Position numbers and translations under genes: made by a program. Of a stretch of DNA of 64,000 nt, positions 37,594 to 46,831 are shown in pieces; position 1 is the first letter of the stretch, and each line of letters begins with the position of its first letter. The stretch comes from Chloroflexota bacterium. Lineage in GTDB: Bacteria > Chloroflexota > Dehalococcoidia > Lucifugimonadales > JADFKI01. Location: the NCBI GenBank assembly GCA_009840355.1, contig VXNZ01000023.1, positions 1 to 64,000 on the forward strand, in the 5' to 3' direction. The notes below the pieces were generated by a model. The model was given only the letters and a program-made list of their open reading frames with translations, did not search any database and was not told where the DNA came from.

Positions 37594-40029
37594 TTACCCC
37601 GCGACGCTGACGAACTGGTTCGGGTGAACGGGAATCTCGGCTTCTTGCCACGGGTCTTTGTAATCGTCCACCGCCGCCTGTATATCCGCGTCCAGCCGGT
37701 CGCAGATGCCTTCGCTGTCGTCCAGTAATACCGATTTTATGTGGTCGATGCCCACACGCTCTACGAAGCCGTAAGTGCGCTCGAGATATTTGGCGTTCTC
37801 GCGGTAGTACTGCATAAAGCGCCCCATAAACTTCAGCACATCGTCGTGGCTGTCCACGACGCACAGCACATCGCCCTTTCGCACCTGCGAGCCTGCCGCG
37901 CCGCCGATATATATTTCCCACTTGCCGCCTTCGATGGCGACTACACCCAAGTCTTTCGTCGTAGATTCGGCGCAGTTGCGCGGGCAGCCGGATGCCGCCA
38001 GCTTCATCTTGTGCGGCGACTCTACGCCCTGGAAGCGCTTCTCGATTTCGATGCCCAGCTTCACGCTGTCGCCCACACCGTAGCGGCAGAACTCCGTGCC
38101 GACGCATGTCTTGCAAGTGCGGAACGCCTTCGTGTAGGCGTGACCGGACGGCATCTTCAGCTCGCGCCAGACATCGGGCAGGTGCGTCTTCGGTATGCCC
38201 AGCAGGTCGATGCGCTGCCCGCCGGTAACCTTGACCATCTTCGCTTCGTACTTCTCGGCGACATCCGCGAGCCGCCGCAGTTCGTCCGGCGATGTTACGC
38301 CGCCGAATATGCGCGGCACGACGCTGAAAGTGCCGTCGCGCTGTATGTTCGCGTGCACGCGGTCGTTGATGAAGCGCGCGTCCCGTTCGTCCTCGTACTC
38401 GTCCGCCCATATCGTCTTCAGCAGCGACGCCAAGCCCATCTTGCTCGGCGCGTCCTCTTTGCCGCCCGCGAACTCGCTCAGCACGGCAGACACGCTGCGC
38501 AGCCCATGCGCTTTGATAGCCGCCACAAGCTCCGGCTTGGTCATCGGTATCGCGGGTACATAGTAGTGCTCGGAGGGGTCTTCCGCCACCAGCCCGTCCG
38601 CCGCGAGTTCTAGAATCGCCTGTACTTGCGGGATGCACGAGCCGCAGCCGGTGCCTGCCCTTGTCGCGTCGCAGACCGCCTTCATGCTGCGGCAGCCCGC
38701 GCCAACTGCGGCGACGATGTTGCCCTTGGACACGCCGTTGCAGTTGCACACTTGCGCGTCGTCCGGCATGTCCGATATGTCCAATGACTCGGCTTCGCCC
38801 GACAGCGGGAATAGCAGTTCGGCGCGATTCTGCGGCAATGCTTCGCCGCGGTCGAACGCTTGCAGCAGGCGCGGCGCGGCTGCGCCGTCTCCCAGCAATA
38901 TCGCGCCGGCGACCTTGCCTTGCCGCACGATGAGCTTCTTATAGACCCCGCGGTTCGGCTCTACATAAGACACCACTTCGTCGTCATCGCCGACGGGGTC
39001 TTTGTCGCCTGCGACGGCGAGTTCCACACCCATGACCTTGAGTTTCGTGGATACTTTAGAGCCGGTGTATGTCGCGTTGGATTCTTCGCTTGTCAGCCGC
39101 TCGGCGAGTGTGCGCGCCTGATCCCACAGCGGCGCGACTAATCCGTATGTTCGCCCGCGGTGCTCGGCGCACTCGCCTATCGCGTAGATGTCGCGGTCGT
39201 TGCGGCAGGACAAGTCGTCGTTCACCAGAATGCCGCGCCGTATGTTTAGCCCAGACATCCGCGCGAGGTCGATGTTCGGGCGAATACCGGCGGATATGAC
39301 AAGCATCTCGCAGTCCAGCGAATCGCCGTCGCGGAATCCTACGCCGGTGACCTTGCCGTTGCCGTGCACGGTCGTGGTGAGCTTTTCGAGGTGGAAGCGC
39401 ACGCCCATGTCTTCAAGCAAGTCCTTGAGCATGTCGCCGGATGATGCGTCCAATTGCTGGTCCATAATGTACGGCGTCAGATGTACCACATCCACATCGA
39501 CTCCGCGGTTCATCAGCCCGCGCGCCGCCTCAAGACCGAGCAAGCCGCCGCCTATCACGGTCGCCCTGCGCGCGTCTTCGGAATACTCGACCATCTCGTT
39601 GCAGTCGTCGAGTGTGCGGAATGGGAAGATGCCGTTGCGCAGGCTGCCGTCGTCGCTGTGAAGCCCGTCCATCGGCGGGATAAACGGCGAGCTGCCAGTA
39701 GCGACTACAAGCTTGTCATACGGCACGAGCAGCCCGCCCGCGCCGTAAGCCGTCTTCGACTTGCGGTCGATGCCGATGACGCGGACGCCCGCGTGCAGCG
39801 TGATGCCGTTCTTCTCGTACCATGACAGCGGGTTGATGAAGATGTCCTTCTCGTCGTGTGTACCCGCGAGCACGCCCGACAGCAGGATGCGGTTGTAATT
39901 GCCATAAGGCTCTTCGCCGAACACAGTGATGTCGTACTGCTCCTGGCCGCCGAGCGCCAGCACCTCTTCCACAAAGCGCGCGCCCGCCATCCCATTGCCA
40001 ACCACAACAAGCTTCTTCTTCGTAGCCAT
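37594..40029 (-). CDS. nirB: Nitrite reductase [NAD(P)H] large subunit
   Basis: The 811-aa assimilatory nitrite reductase gives ammonium from nitrite. The N-terminus binds FAD and NADH (VVVGNGMAGARF; VIGGGLLGLEAA). A [2Fe-2S] BFD-like domain holds Cys428, Cys430, Cys462 and Cys465. The siroheme-[4Fe-4S] domain holds Cys642, Cys648, Cys682 and Cys686 (C-x5-C and C-x3-C). GGGAG is five bases before the ATG at 40029. It is the second gene of the nitrate cluster, with 380 bases of repeats between it and nasA. Confidence 0.95.
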   Translation of the reverse strand: MATKKKLVVVGNGMAGARFVEEVLALGGQEQYDITVFGEEPYGNYNRILLSGVLAGTHDEKDIFINPLSWYEKNGITLHAGVRVIGIDRKSKTAYGAGGLLVPYDKLVVATGSSPFIPPMDGLHSDDGSLRNGIFPFRTLDDCNEMVEYSEDARRATVIGGGLLGLEAARGLMNRGVDVDVVHLTPYIMDQQLDASSGDMLKDLLEDMGVRFHLEKLTTTVHGNGKVTGVGFRDGDSLDCEMLVISAGIRPNIDLARMSGLNIRRGILVNDDLSCRNDRDIYAIGECAEHRGRTYGLVAPLWDQARTLAERLTSEESNATYTGSKVSTKLKVMGVELAVAGDKDPVGDDDEVVSYVEPNRGVYKKLIVRQGKVAGAILLGDGAAAPRLLQAFDRGEALPQNRAELLFPLSGEAESLDISDMPDDAQVCNCNGVSKGNIVAAVGAGCRSMKAVCDATRAGTGCGSCIPQVQAILELAADGLVAEDPSEHYYVPAIPMTKPELVAAIKAHGLRSVSAVLSEFAGGKEDAPSKMGLASLLKTIWADEYEDERDARFINDRVHANIQRDGTFSVVPRIFGGVTSPDELRRLADVAEKYEAKMVKVTGGQRIDLLGIPKTHLPDVWRELKMPSGHAYTKAFRTCKTCVGTEFCRYGVGDSVKLGIEIEKRFQGVESPHKMKLAASGCPRNCAESTTKDLGVVAIEGGKWEIYIGGAAGSQVRKGDVLCVVDSHDDVLKFMGRFMQYYRENAKYLERTYGFVERVGIDHIKSVLLDDSEGICDRLDADIQAAVDDYKDPWQEAEIPVHPNQFVSVAG

Positions 40030-40119
40030 CATCGCTCCCTTATTGGTATATCAGTCGGTCAGTTAGTCAGTCGGTTGGTGATTTAGCTCGTAAGCGGCGA
40101 TTGCGCCACAGCATTCGAG

Positions 40120-40319
40120 CATTTCCTCTGTCATTCCGCGCAGCCATCCCCATCTGTCATTCCGAAACGCAGTGAGGAATCTAAATTCGTTGCATTTTCA
40201 GCCTGTTTCAGACTTTAGATTTCTCGCTTCGCTCGAAATGACAAGGATGAATTGCCGAAATGACAGGTATAAATTGCATTTGTGAAATCGTTTTTTTGAT
40301 TAGGTTCTGTTGACATTCC
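40120..40319. repeat. Family A right end and family B left end between nirB and nasA
   Basis: The shared internal segments (TCATTCCGAAACGCAGTGAG; TTTCTCGCTTCGCTCGAAATG) lead to a family A right terminus (CATTTGTGAAATCG, about 40278-40291). Ten bases later a family B left terminus GGTTCTGTTGACATTCC follows TA (40301-40302). Its right end is missing, so it is truncated. No gene lies in the gap between nirB and nasA. Confidence 0.55.
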
Positions 40320-40423
40320 TGCATCACATCCCATCATTCTTGCGAAAGCAGGAATCCAGTGCTTGCAAACGGTGTTAATGAGACAAGAATGGCTACGTTC
40401 ATCTACTCGCGCAAATCACGCTA

Positions 40424-42541
40424 TCAGTTCACCGGCTCTATCTTCGCGCCGCACACTTTGAACTCCGGCATTCTGCTTATCGGGTCCAGGGCGGCGCTGG
40501 TAAGCTTATTCGCGGCACGGATGCCGCCCCAGTGGAATGGGACGAACAGCGTGTCTTCGCGGATGCTTGCCGTGATGCGCACCTTGAACTCTGCGTTGCC
40601 GCGCCTGCTGCATATCATCGCCTTGCCGCCGTTCAGCAAGCCGTACTGCCGCGCCGTTGTGGGATGCACTTCGACCGCTGGCTCCGGCGCGATGCCTGCC
40701 AGCTCTTCCACGCGCCGCGTCTGATTGCCCGACTGGTATTGCGCCAATAGCCTGCCCGTCGTCAGGTACAGCGGGAATGCGGCGTCCGGCGGCTCTGCGG
40801 GCTGACGGTGCCGCACCGCGTGGAACTTTGCCTTGCCGTCGGGCGTGGCGAATCGCTGCGTGAACATGCGCGGCGTGCCGGGATGTTCCTCGCCCGGGCA
40901 GGGCCAGAACACGCCGTCGTTCGCCGCTATCTTGTCGTATGTGATGCCGGAGTAGTCTGCCGGACCGCCCGCGCTCGCACGCCGCAGCTCGCCGAACACA
41001 TCCTCCGCGCCGTCGTACTCGAAGTATTGCCCTTTGCCCAGCCGCTCCGCGAGATCGCAGATGACGCGCATATCGTCGCGGACGCCGGCCGGCGGGTCGT
41101 ATGCGCGATTTCGCATAATGACGCGGCCCTCGAGGTTCGTCATAGTGCCTTTTTCTTCCGCCCACTGCGCCGCGGGCAGCACGACATCCGCGAGCATCGC
41201 CGTCTCCGACAGGAAGAAGTCGGACACGACCAGAAAGTCCAGCGAGCGCAACCTATCTTCCACATGTGACGCATTCGGAGCAGAGACGACCGGGTTCGAC
41301 CCCAGCACCAGCAGCGACCGCACGCCGCCGTCGCGTCCCAGGGAATCCAGCAGTTCGTATGCGGACTTGCCCGGCGCGGGCAGCGCATCCGGGTCGATGC
41401 CCCATACACCGGCGACATGCTCTCGCGCGGCAGGGTCGGCAAGCAGGCGATAGCCCGGCAGCTGGTCAGCCTTCTGCCCGTGCTCTCTTCCTCCTTGTCC
41501 ATTGCCCTGCCCGGTCAGGCAGCCGTAGCCGCTGTTCGGCTTGCCCACTAGACCGAGCGCCAGCGCGATGTTGATGAACGACAGCGTGTTGTTCACACCT
41601 TGCGCCTGCTGCTCCGCGCCGCGCGCCGTCAGCACCATCGCCGTGTGCGCCTCGCCAAGCATGCGCGCCGCCTTCACGATGTCCGACTCCGACACGCCGG
41701 TGATACGCTCCACACGCTCGGGCCAGTATGTGGAAACGCTACCGCGCACCGCGCCAAAGTCGTCCGTGCGCGTGTTGATGTAGTCAGTGTCTATCAGCCC
41801 GTCGCGCACCAGAATGTGCAGGATGCCGTTGGCGAGCGCGGCGTCCGTGCCGGGAGTCAGGCGCAAATGCAGGTCTGCGCGCTGCGCCGTCGGAGTCAGG
41901 CGCGGGTCTGCGACGATGAGCCTACCGCCGCTGTTGCGCTGCGCCTCGAAGTACTGCATTATGGGCGGCATAGTCTCCGATGCGTTGCTGCCCACGAGCA
42001 ATATCGTCTCCGCGTTCGCTATGTCCGCGACGGGAAACGGCAGCCCGCGGTCGATGCCGAACGACCTGATGCTCGCAGCCGCAGCGGACGACATGCAGAA
42101 TCGCCCGTTGTAGTCGATGTTGGATGTGCCGAGCGCGACCCGTGCGAATTTGCCCAGCAGGTATGACTTTTCATTTGTCAGCGAGCCGCCGCCGAACACG
42201 CCCACCGCATCCGCCCCATACAAGTCCTGCGAGCTGCGGAACTCGCTGGCTATCCGCCCCATAACCGCATCCCAACTCGCCGGTGCGAGCGTGCCGTCGT
42301 CGCCGCGCATCAGCGGAGACAGCAGCCTATCCGGATGCTTCAGCGTTGATGCCGCCGTCCAGCCCTTGATGCACAGCGCGCCCTTGTTCACGGGGAATGC
42401 GTCGTCGCCGGCAATCGCCGCGTTGTCCGCGCGCGCGCCATCGATCACCATCCCGCACTGAAAGGCGCAGTACGGGCAGTGAGTCCGCGTGCCGGCGCGA
42501 GAGCCGGTACTTGGCGCATCAAGCGCGATTTCCGTAGCCAG
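40424..42541 (-). CDS. nasA: Assimilatory nitrate reductase, molybdopterin catalytic subunit
   Basis: A 705-aa molybdopterin-guanine-dinucleotide oxidoreductase reducing nitrate to nitrite. The [4Fe-4S] ligands Cys22, Cys25, Cys29 and Cys57 (HCPYCAFQCGM; KGALCIKG) lie partly upstream of the first ATG (42451). No ATG, GTG or TTG exists in frame before that cluster. GGGGAGG at 42549-42555 stands seven bases before a CTG at 42539-42541, so CTG is the likely start. The frame is open from a TAA further upstream. Later motifs (GRFCMSSAAAASIRSFG; LTGQGNGQGGREHGQKADQLPG, split) fit NasA/NarB. Confidence 0.85.
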   Translation of the reverse strand: MATEIALDAPSTGSRAGTRTHCPYCAFQCGMVIDGARADNAAIAGDDAFPVNKGALCIKGWTAASTLKHPDRLLSPLMRGDDGTLAPASWDAVMGRIASEFRSSQDLYGADAVGVFGGGSLTNEKSYLLGKFARVALGTSNIDYNGRFCMSSAAAASIRSFGIDRGLPFPVADIANAETILLVGSNASETMPPIMQYFEAQRNSGGRLIVADPRLTPTAQRADLHLRLTPGTDAALANGILHILVRDGLIDTDYINTRTDDFGAVRGSVSTYWPERVERITGVSESDIVKAARMLGEAHTAMVLTARGAEQQAQGVNNTLSFINIALALGLVGKPNSGYGCLTGQGNGQGGREHGQKADQLPGYRLLADPAAREHVAGVWGIDPDALPAPGKSAYELLDSLGRDGGVRSLLVLGSNPVVSAPNASHVEDRLRSLDFLVVSDFFLSETAMLADVVLPAAQWAEEKGTMTNLEGRVIMRNRAYDPPAGVRDDMRVICDLAERLGKGQYFEYDGAEDVFGELRRASAGGPADYSGITYDKIAANDGVFWPCPGEEHPGTPRMFTQRFATPDGKAKFHAVRHRQPAEPPDAAFPLYLTTGRLLAQYQSGNQTRRVEELAGIAPEPAVEVHPTTARQYGLLNGGKAMICSRRGNAEFKVRITASIREDTLFVPFHWGGIRAANKLTSAALDPISRMPEFKVCGAKIEPVN

Positions 42542-42733
42542 AGCAATTCCTCCCCAAAGTGGGCCCGCTTCGTCGTGAACTTACACTAACGCCCAACCGT
42601 TGCCGTTGTGTTGCAAGCGTGTTAAAAGTCTGTGACATTGCGGGGAGGAGGAATTGACATCAATGGACAGGGCGGGGCGGACGGGCAGGATGTTGTCTTT
42701 CCCCGGTCAAGAGACTGACAGGGGTATGGTATA

Positions 42734-42772
42734 GTCCCTTCCCCCCTGAGGGGGAAGGTTGGGATGGGGGCG
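42734..42772. repeat. Family C palindromic unit, reverse orientation
   Basis: TCCCTTCCCCCCTGAGGGGG followed by AAGGTTGGGATGGGGGCGA is the reverse-oriented family C unit. It lies in the 346-bp gap between nasA and the foldase gene; nothing else is seen there apart from this unit. Confidence 0.65.
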
Positions 42773-42887
42773 AAAATCGTTGCCCGCCAACCATTATCGC
42801 TTCCCGCAAGTGCTTGAAATCCTAGCACATACCCCTGTCAGCCCATTGATTGGGAAAAGGGGGACTTGCGCAACCGCGATGTTCTCG

Positions 42888-44024
42888 CTAACTGCCGCCT
42901 AGGAACTGCTGGAAGGGGCTGGCGGGTTGGGGGGATGGCGTTATGGCGGTGGAAATGCCAAGCTGCTGGATCATCCACGCGTAGATGTCGGAGTTGAACA
43001 CGGCGTAAACGTCGTGCTCGCGGCGCTGCTCGTTTATCCAACGCTCTAAGGCGCGCGTCTTCAGCGCTTCGTGGTTTACCGGGTCAAGCTCGCGCAGTTC
43101 GTCGATTTCAGACACCATGAAGATGAACGCCTGCTGACGCTGGTCGCGGTTGGGAATGGGCGTGCTTAGCTCGCCTACCTCTACGGTGGCGATGACATCG
43201 TCGTAGTCTTCCAGCACGCCTAGCGGCACCCAGCCGATCTCGCCGCCGCGCCGCACAAGCTCCGGAGCCTCTCGCGAGAACTCGCGCGTTATCGCTTTGA
43301 ACGCCTCATGCAATATCACAGGGTCGGCGCTGTTCTTCACATAGTCGTCGTACTTCGTAAACAGGATGTCTATCTCGTCTTCCTGCCCTACGGCGAGCCG
43401 ATAGACGTGGTACTGCTTGGCGACATTCGGCACGGATTCGCCGACATACTGCCGCACCTTCGAGCGCAGCAACGTGCGGCGCACGATGTCGCGGTGTTCG
43501 TCCTCGCTTATCTGCGAAGCGTTCAGGAAGTTCGAGTAGAGTTCCTTGAATTCGCGGTCGAGCTGATCTTCCGATTTGCCCGCTAATTGCCCGCCGGCCT
43601 GGAAGATGATGGTCGCCTGAATCTGCGTATCAACCTCTTCGTCCGAAACGGTGATGCCGAGGCTCGGCGCGGACTGGGCGATGATTTCGTTCTCGACGAT
43701 GAGTTGCAGCGCCTGGAATATGTCGCTGCTGGTGTCGAGTCGCTGCCCTTGGTCTTCTTGCAGGCGCTGGCGTATGCGGAGCATTTTCACCATATCGCCG
43801 CGCGTGTATGTAACCTCGTTGACGCTGACTACGCGCTCTTGCGGCGGGCGCACGAAGATGAACACATAACCGGCGAAGAGTATGCCGAGCACGAGCAGCA
43901 GCATGACGCCGATAGCGCCGAACGCGACACGACGCCTGCGCTGAATCTGCCGTATGCGGCGGCTTTCGCGGCGGCGGTCGGTCGGGCCGGCGTGGTCCTG
44001 TTCTTGAGACGGGTCGTTCACCAC
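42888..44024 (-). CDS. SurA/PpiC-type peptidyl-prolyl isomerase, membrane anchored
   Basis: 378 aa. A basic cytoplasmic tail (RRRESRRIRQIQRRRR) leads into one membrane helix (about 33-58), then a SurA-N-like helical domain with VNEVTYTRGDMVKMLRIRQR, then a parvulin-like region (about 235-310: ITREFSREAPELVRRGGEIGWV and GELSTPIPNRDQRQQAFIFMV). It would fold exported proteins on the outer face. The gene is downstream of rpsR (66 bases) in the rpsF-ssb-rpsR row and may be co-transcribed. Confidence 0.85.
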   Translation of the reverse strand: MVNDPSQEQDHAGPTDRRRESRRIRQIQRRRRVAFGAIGVMLLLVLGILFAGYVFIFVRPPQERVVSVNEVTYTRGDMVKMLRIRQRLQEDQGQRLDTSSDIFQALQLIVENEIIAQSAPSLGITVSDEEVDTQIQATIIFQAGGQLAGKSEDQLDREFKELYSNFLNASQISEDEHRDIVRRTLLRSKVRQYVGESVPNVAKQYHVYRLAVGQEDEIDILFTKYDDYVKNSADPVILHEAFKAITREFSREAPELVRRGGEIGWVPLGVLEDYDDVIATVEVGELSTPIPNRDQRQQAFIFMVSEIDELRELDPVNHEALKTRALERWINEQRREHDVYAVFNSDIYAWMIQQLGISTAITPSPQPASPFQQFLGGS

Positions 44025-44089
44025 TTGCGTAATCTCTCGTACTACTGGAAGTTTACGGACAGCAGAAGGCTACGGTCGGGTAAGCGACG

Positions 44090-44518
44090 CTACGCTGCGT
44101 AGCCGCCGCCGGGCATCTTGTGGTCGGGGCTGAACGGGATGAGCGCGAGAACGCGGGCGCGCTTGACGGCACGCGACAGCGCGCGCTGGTGCTTCGCGCA
44201 GACGCCGGTCTTGCGCCGGGCTTCCATCTTGTAGCGGTCGGATAGGAAGCGCCGCAGCCTTGGCACATCCTTGTAGTCGATGTACTTCACTTTGTCCACG
44301 CAGAAGGTGCAGATTTTTCGCCGCGCGTAATAGCGAGGCCTGCCGCGCCGTCGCTGAAAGCCGCCCTGTCCGCCTCCGCCGCCTCTGAATGGTGGTCTGC
44401 CGCCTCCGCCTGGTCGCGGTGCGCCGCCGGGTCCCCCCGTTCGTGGCGCGCCGGGAGCGGCAGGGCGAGCAGCCGGTGCCGCTGCGGGTGCTGGGCTTGA
44501 GGATGTTTCCGTGGTCAT
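44090..44518 (-). CDS. rpsR: 30S ribosomal protein S18 with long N-terminal extension
   Basis: 142 aa. The S18 core (about 63-135) is clear: [20 protein letters not shown], then [18 protein letters not shown], then [21 protein letters not shown]. It is preceded by a roughly 60-residue Ala/Pro/Gly-rich tail with [18 protein letters not shown]. The usual length is about 75-100, so the tail is an extra. Follows ssb by 72 bases in the standard rpsF-ssb-rpsR order. Confidence 0.95.
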   Translation of the reverse strand: MTTETSSSPAPAAAPAARPAAPGAPRTGGPGGAPRPGGGGRPPFRGGGGGQGGFQRRRGRPRYYARRKICTFCVDKVKYIDYKDVPRLRRFLSDRYKMEARRKTGVCAKHQRALSRAVKRARVLALIPFSPDHKMPGGGYAA

Positions 44519-44590
44519 GTTTCTCCCTCTTTTAGTTAATCGGTTTTTCTCCGCTTTGGTTAGTTAGTCAGAAGGCACGCGCTATCATCA

Positions 44591-45073
44591 CTACCAAGGC
44601 AGGTCGTCCGCGTCAGACGGCTCGCCCGGAGCCCCGCCGTACTCGCCATCCGCGCCGTAGCCACCACCGCCGCCGCCATATCCGGCGCCGCCGCCGTAGC
44701 CGCCCGGCTCGCCACCGGGAGGAGGTCCGCCGTAGCCGCCGCCAGCACCGCGCGGTGTTAGGAAAGTGACTGTGCTTGCGACAATCTCGTTTCGGAAGCG
44801 TGTCTGACCGTCTTGGCCGACCCACGAACGACTTCGCAGCCTGCCTTCAACATACACCTTCATGCCTCGCGTGACATAGTTGTTGCAGGTCTCTGCCAGG
44901 CGGTTCCAAGCTGTCACATCGAACCACTCGGTTTCCTCCTGCATTTCACCACCTTGCGGCGTGTAGCGTCGATTCACGGCGAGACTGAAGGAAGTTACAG
45001 CGCTGCCGCTCGGCGTATAGCGCATCTCAGGGTCTCTGCCCACGTTGCCAATCAATAGCATTTTGTTCAGCAT
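44591..45073 (-). CDS. ssb: Single-stranded DNA-binding protein
   Basis: 160 aa. The OB fold starts MLNKMLLIGNVGRDPEMRYT and includes YVEGRLRSRSWVGQDGQTR. A Gly/Tyr-rich linker (about 118-150) leads to the acidic tip DADDLPW, the partner-binding tail. The ATG at 45073 has GAAGAG upstream; 23 upstream codons are excluded. Lies between rpsF and rpsR. Confidence 0.95.
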   Translation of the reverse strand: MLNKMLLIGNVGRDPEMRYTPSGSAVTSFSLAVNRRYTPQGGEMQEETEWFDVTAWNRLAETCNNYVTRGMKVYVEGRLRSRSWVGQDGQTRFRNEIVASTVTFLTPRGAGGGYGGPPPGGEPGGYGGGAGYGGGGGGYGADGEYGGAPGEPSDADDLPW

Positions 45074-45244
45074 AGACTCTTCTCTCTCGCTTCCTCTTGG
45101 CGGTGTGCGCCATTCGTGGTGGGCATGATTTACGATTGTCACGCAACTCCAAATGTCCCGTTATTCGAGAGAATGCGGGGGACGGCTAGAATTAACGCGG
45201 GCATAACGCCTTGCCGCGCCAATTCGATGGGCGCGCCGGTGGTT

Positions 45245-45553
45245 CTAATCTACGACTACGGCTTTGGTGATGAGATGCCTGATGACATCCTCGGAAGTCG
45301 TCAGAGTGCGGTCTAGTTCGAGCACATCGGTGGCGTCTAGGCTGAAGTGCGCGAGCACATATATGCCTTCCATGAACTTGTTGATGGGGTATGCGAGACG
45401 CCGCAAGCCCCAGATGTCATGGTCGGTAAAGTCGCCGCCGCGCTCCGTAACGAAGTCGTTGAGTCGCTGTATCGCATCAGCGACCTCGCCTTCGTTCGCC
45501 TCGGGCGTCATTATGAATACAATCTCGTAGTCCCGTAGTCGCTGAGCTACCAC
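45245..45553 (-). CDS. rpsF: 30S ribosomal protein S6
   Basis: 102 aa with the S6 pattern RLRDYEIVFIMTPEANEG, then FTDHDIWGLRRLAYPINKF and GIYVLAHFSLDATDVLELDRTL. The start is GTG at 45553, six bases after AGGAG. First gene of the rpsF-ssb-rpsR row; 171 bases separate it from ssb, longer than usual. Confidence 0.95.
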   Translation of the reverse strand: MVAQRLRDYEIVFIMTPEANEGEVADAIQRLNDFVTERGGDFTDHDIWGLRRLAYPINKFMEGIYVLAHFSLDATDVLELDRTLTTSEDVIRHLITKAVVVD

Positions 45554-45645
45554 TCTATGCTCCTGTGAATCGTCTGTGCCTGCGAAAAATCACGCATTTG
45601 TCATTATATCACGATTGCTTGAAACGGGCATGAATTGCAGATTGC

Positions 45646-45861
45646 AAGACGATTTCACAAATGCAATTTATACCTGTCATTTGCGGTCTATACCTGTCAT
45701 TTCGGGTGAAGCGAGAAATCTGGAGTCGGAAACAGGTTTGCATGCGACGAATTTCAGATTCCTCACTGCGTTCGGAATGACAACAATGGGGTTTCGGAAT
45801 GACAGGGAAACTGCGTTCGGAATGACATTATAAGCGTATCTGGTGAAATGTCCACAGAACC
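45646..45861. mobile_element. Hybrid element with a family A left end and a family B right end
   Basis: Left end AAGACGATTTCACAAATGC is family A. Right end GAAATGTCCACAGAACC followed by TA (45862-45863) is family B. The right half matches the family B element at 60275 (shared ATAAGCGTATCTGGTGAAATG). It lies just upstream of rpsF. Either one family inserted into the other or the two recombined through the shared interior. Confidence 0.6.
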
Positions 45862-45889
45862 TAGGCTATGGCGGTGGTAAGCCCGCATA

Positions 45890-45922
45890 AGCCCTCCACG
45901 GTAGTTGCCGTGGAGGGCTTTT
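45890..45922 (+). terminator. Strong intrinsic terminator
   Basis: AGCCCTCCACGG (45890-45901) pairs perfectly with CCGTGGAGGGCT (45908-45919) around TAGTTG, followed by TTTTCCGTTTT. The T-run points to plus-strand transcripts, yet the nearest genes on both sides are on the minus strand. On that strand it lies 28 bases after the methyltransferase stop with only a weak T-run and may still end that transcript. Confidence 0.7.
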
Positions 45923-45949
45923 CCGTTTTGCGTCGCTCCGTCCGGTGGC

Positions 45950-46777
45950 TCACCCCTTCCGCGCCACAGCCCTGCACCCGCCGGTCGCCGCCAGCGTTCC
46001 CGGCTGCGCCGCCCACTCCCGCATCTCTACGCACATCGCGTCCAGCTCGTCACGCGTGGTCAGCCCTTCTTCGATCACCCTGTCGAACAGCGGCAGGTTT
46101 TCTATCCACTCCGCCCAGCCGCCTACCATCGCATTTCCGGGGGCAGGAGTGTACGCGCCGCTCATCGCCACCAGAACGTCGTCGCCAACGGTCAGCCCCG
46201 CTTCCTGCAGCATCCTGGGCAGGTTCTTGCCACCGAACATCGTAGCGCCCTGCGTCGAGAAACCACGCTCGAACAACTCTATGAACCGTTCCGCGGCAGG
46301 ACACGGCGGCGCGAACAGGCTCGCGCTCCAGTCCGTCCGCGTTATGCCCACTACGCCGCCCTGCTTTGCCACGCGCCCCAGCTCGCTCATAGCCTTCACC
46401 GGCTCGCTCAGGTGCTCCGTAACGGCGCACGACAGCACAACGTCGAATGTGTTGTCCTCGAAGGGCAGGTCGAGGATGTTGCCTACCTGAAAACTCAGGT
46501 TGTCGAGTCCCTTGCCCTCTGCGAGTGCTGAAGCCCGCGCCACCATGCCCGGCTCCAGGTCGCAGCCGATTACCTTGCCCGGCGCCGCGATTTCCGCAAG
46601 CCCCTGCGTTATCGTCCCGGGGCCGCATCCGACGTCCAGCACGCTCATGCCCGGCTTGACATGTGGAAGCAGGAAGTCCACAACTCCCACAGCCCCACGC
46701 CCCGCGTACTGGTTCTGTATCGCAGCCACGTTATACCCGTAAAACGGGCTGTCGTTGTGCATTGGCATTTCGGTCAT
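45950..46777 (-). CDS. Class I SAM-dependent methyltransferase
   Basis: 275 aa with motif I VLDVGCGPG (about 46-54), the acidic motif II GCDLEPGMVARA, and DVVLSCAVTEHLSEP. The general UbiE/COQ5-like Methyltransf_11 core gives no specific substrate. The start ATG at 46777 follows AAGGAGA by five bases. Not clearly in an operon: the lipoprotein gene is 54 bases upstream. Confidence 0.87.
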   Translation of the reverse strand: MTEMPMHNDSPFYGYNVAAIQNQYAGRGAVGVVDFLLPHVKPGMSVLDVGCGPGTITQGLAEIAAPGKVIGCDLEPGMVARASALAEGKGLDNLSFQVGNILDLPFEDNTFDVVLSCAVTEHLSEPVKAMSELGRVAKQGGVVGITRTDWSASLFAPPCPAAERFIELFERGFSTQGATMFGGKNLPRMLQEAGLTVGDDVLVAMSGAYTPAPGNAMVGGWAEWIENLPLFDRVIEEGLTTRDELDAMCVEMREWAAQPGTLAATGGCRAVARKG

Positions 46778-46831
46778 AAATCTCTCCTTCAGTTTAATGT
46801 TTGGCAGCTTAATGTTTGGCTAGTCTGCCCG

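Noticed and set aside
37586-38749. Minus-strand 387-codon frame within nirB in another frame
   Set aside because: nirB is unmistakable here; the alternative product is Arg/Gly-rich with no fold.
45868-46531. Plus-strand frames opposite the methyltransferase gene
   Set aside because: They overlap the methyltransferase core motifs on the other strand; the terminator at 45890 lies at their start.
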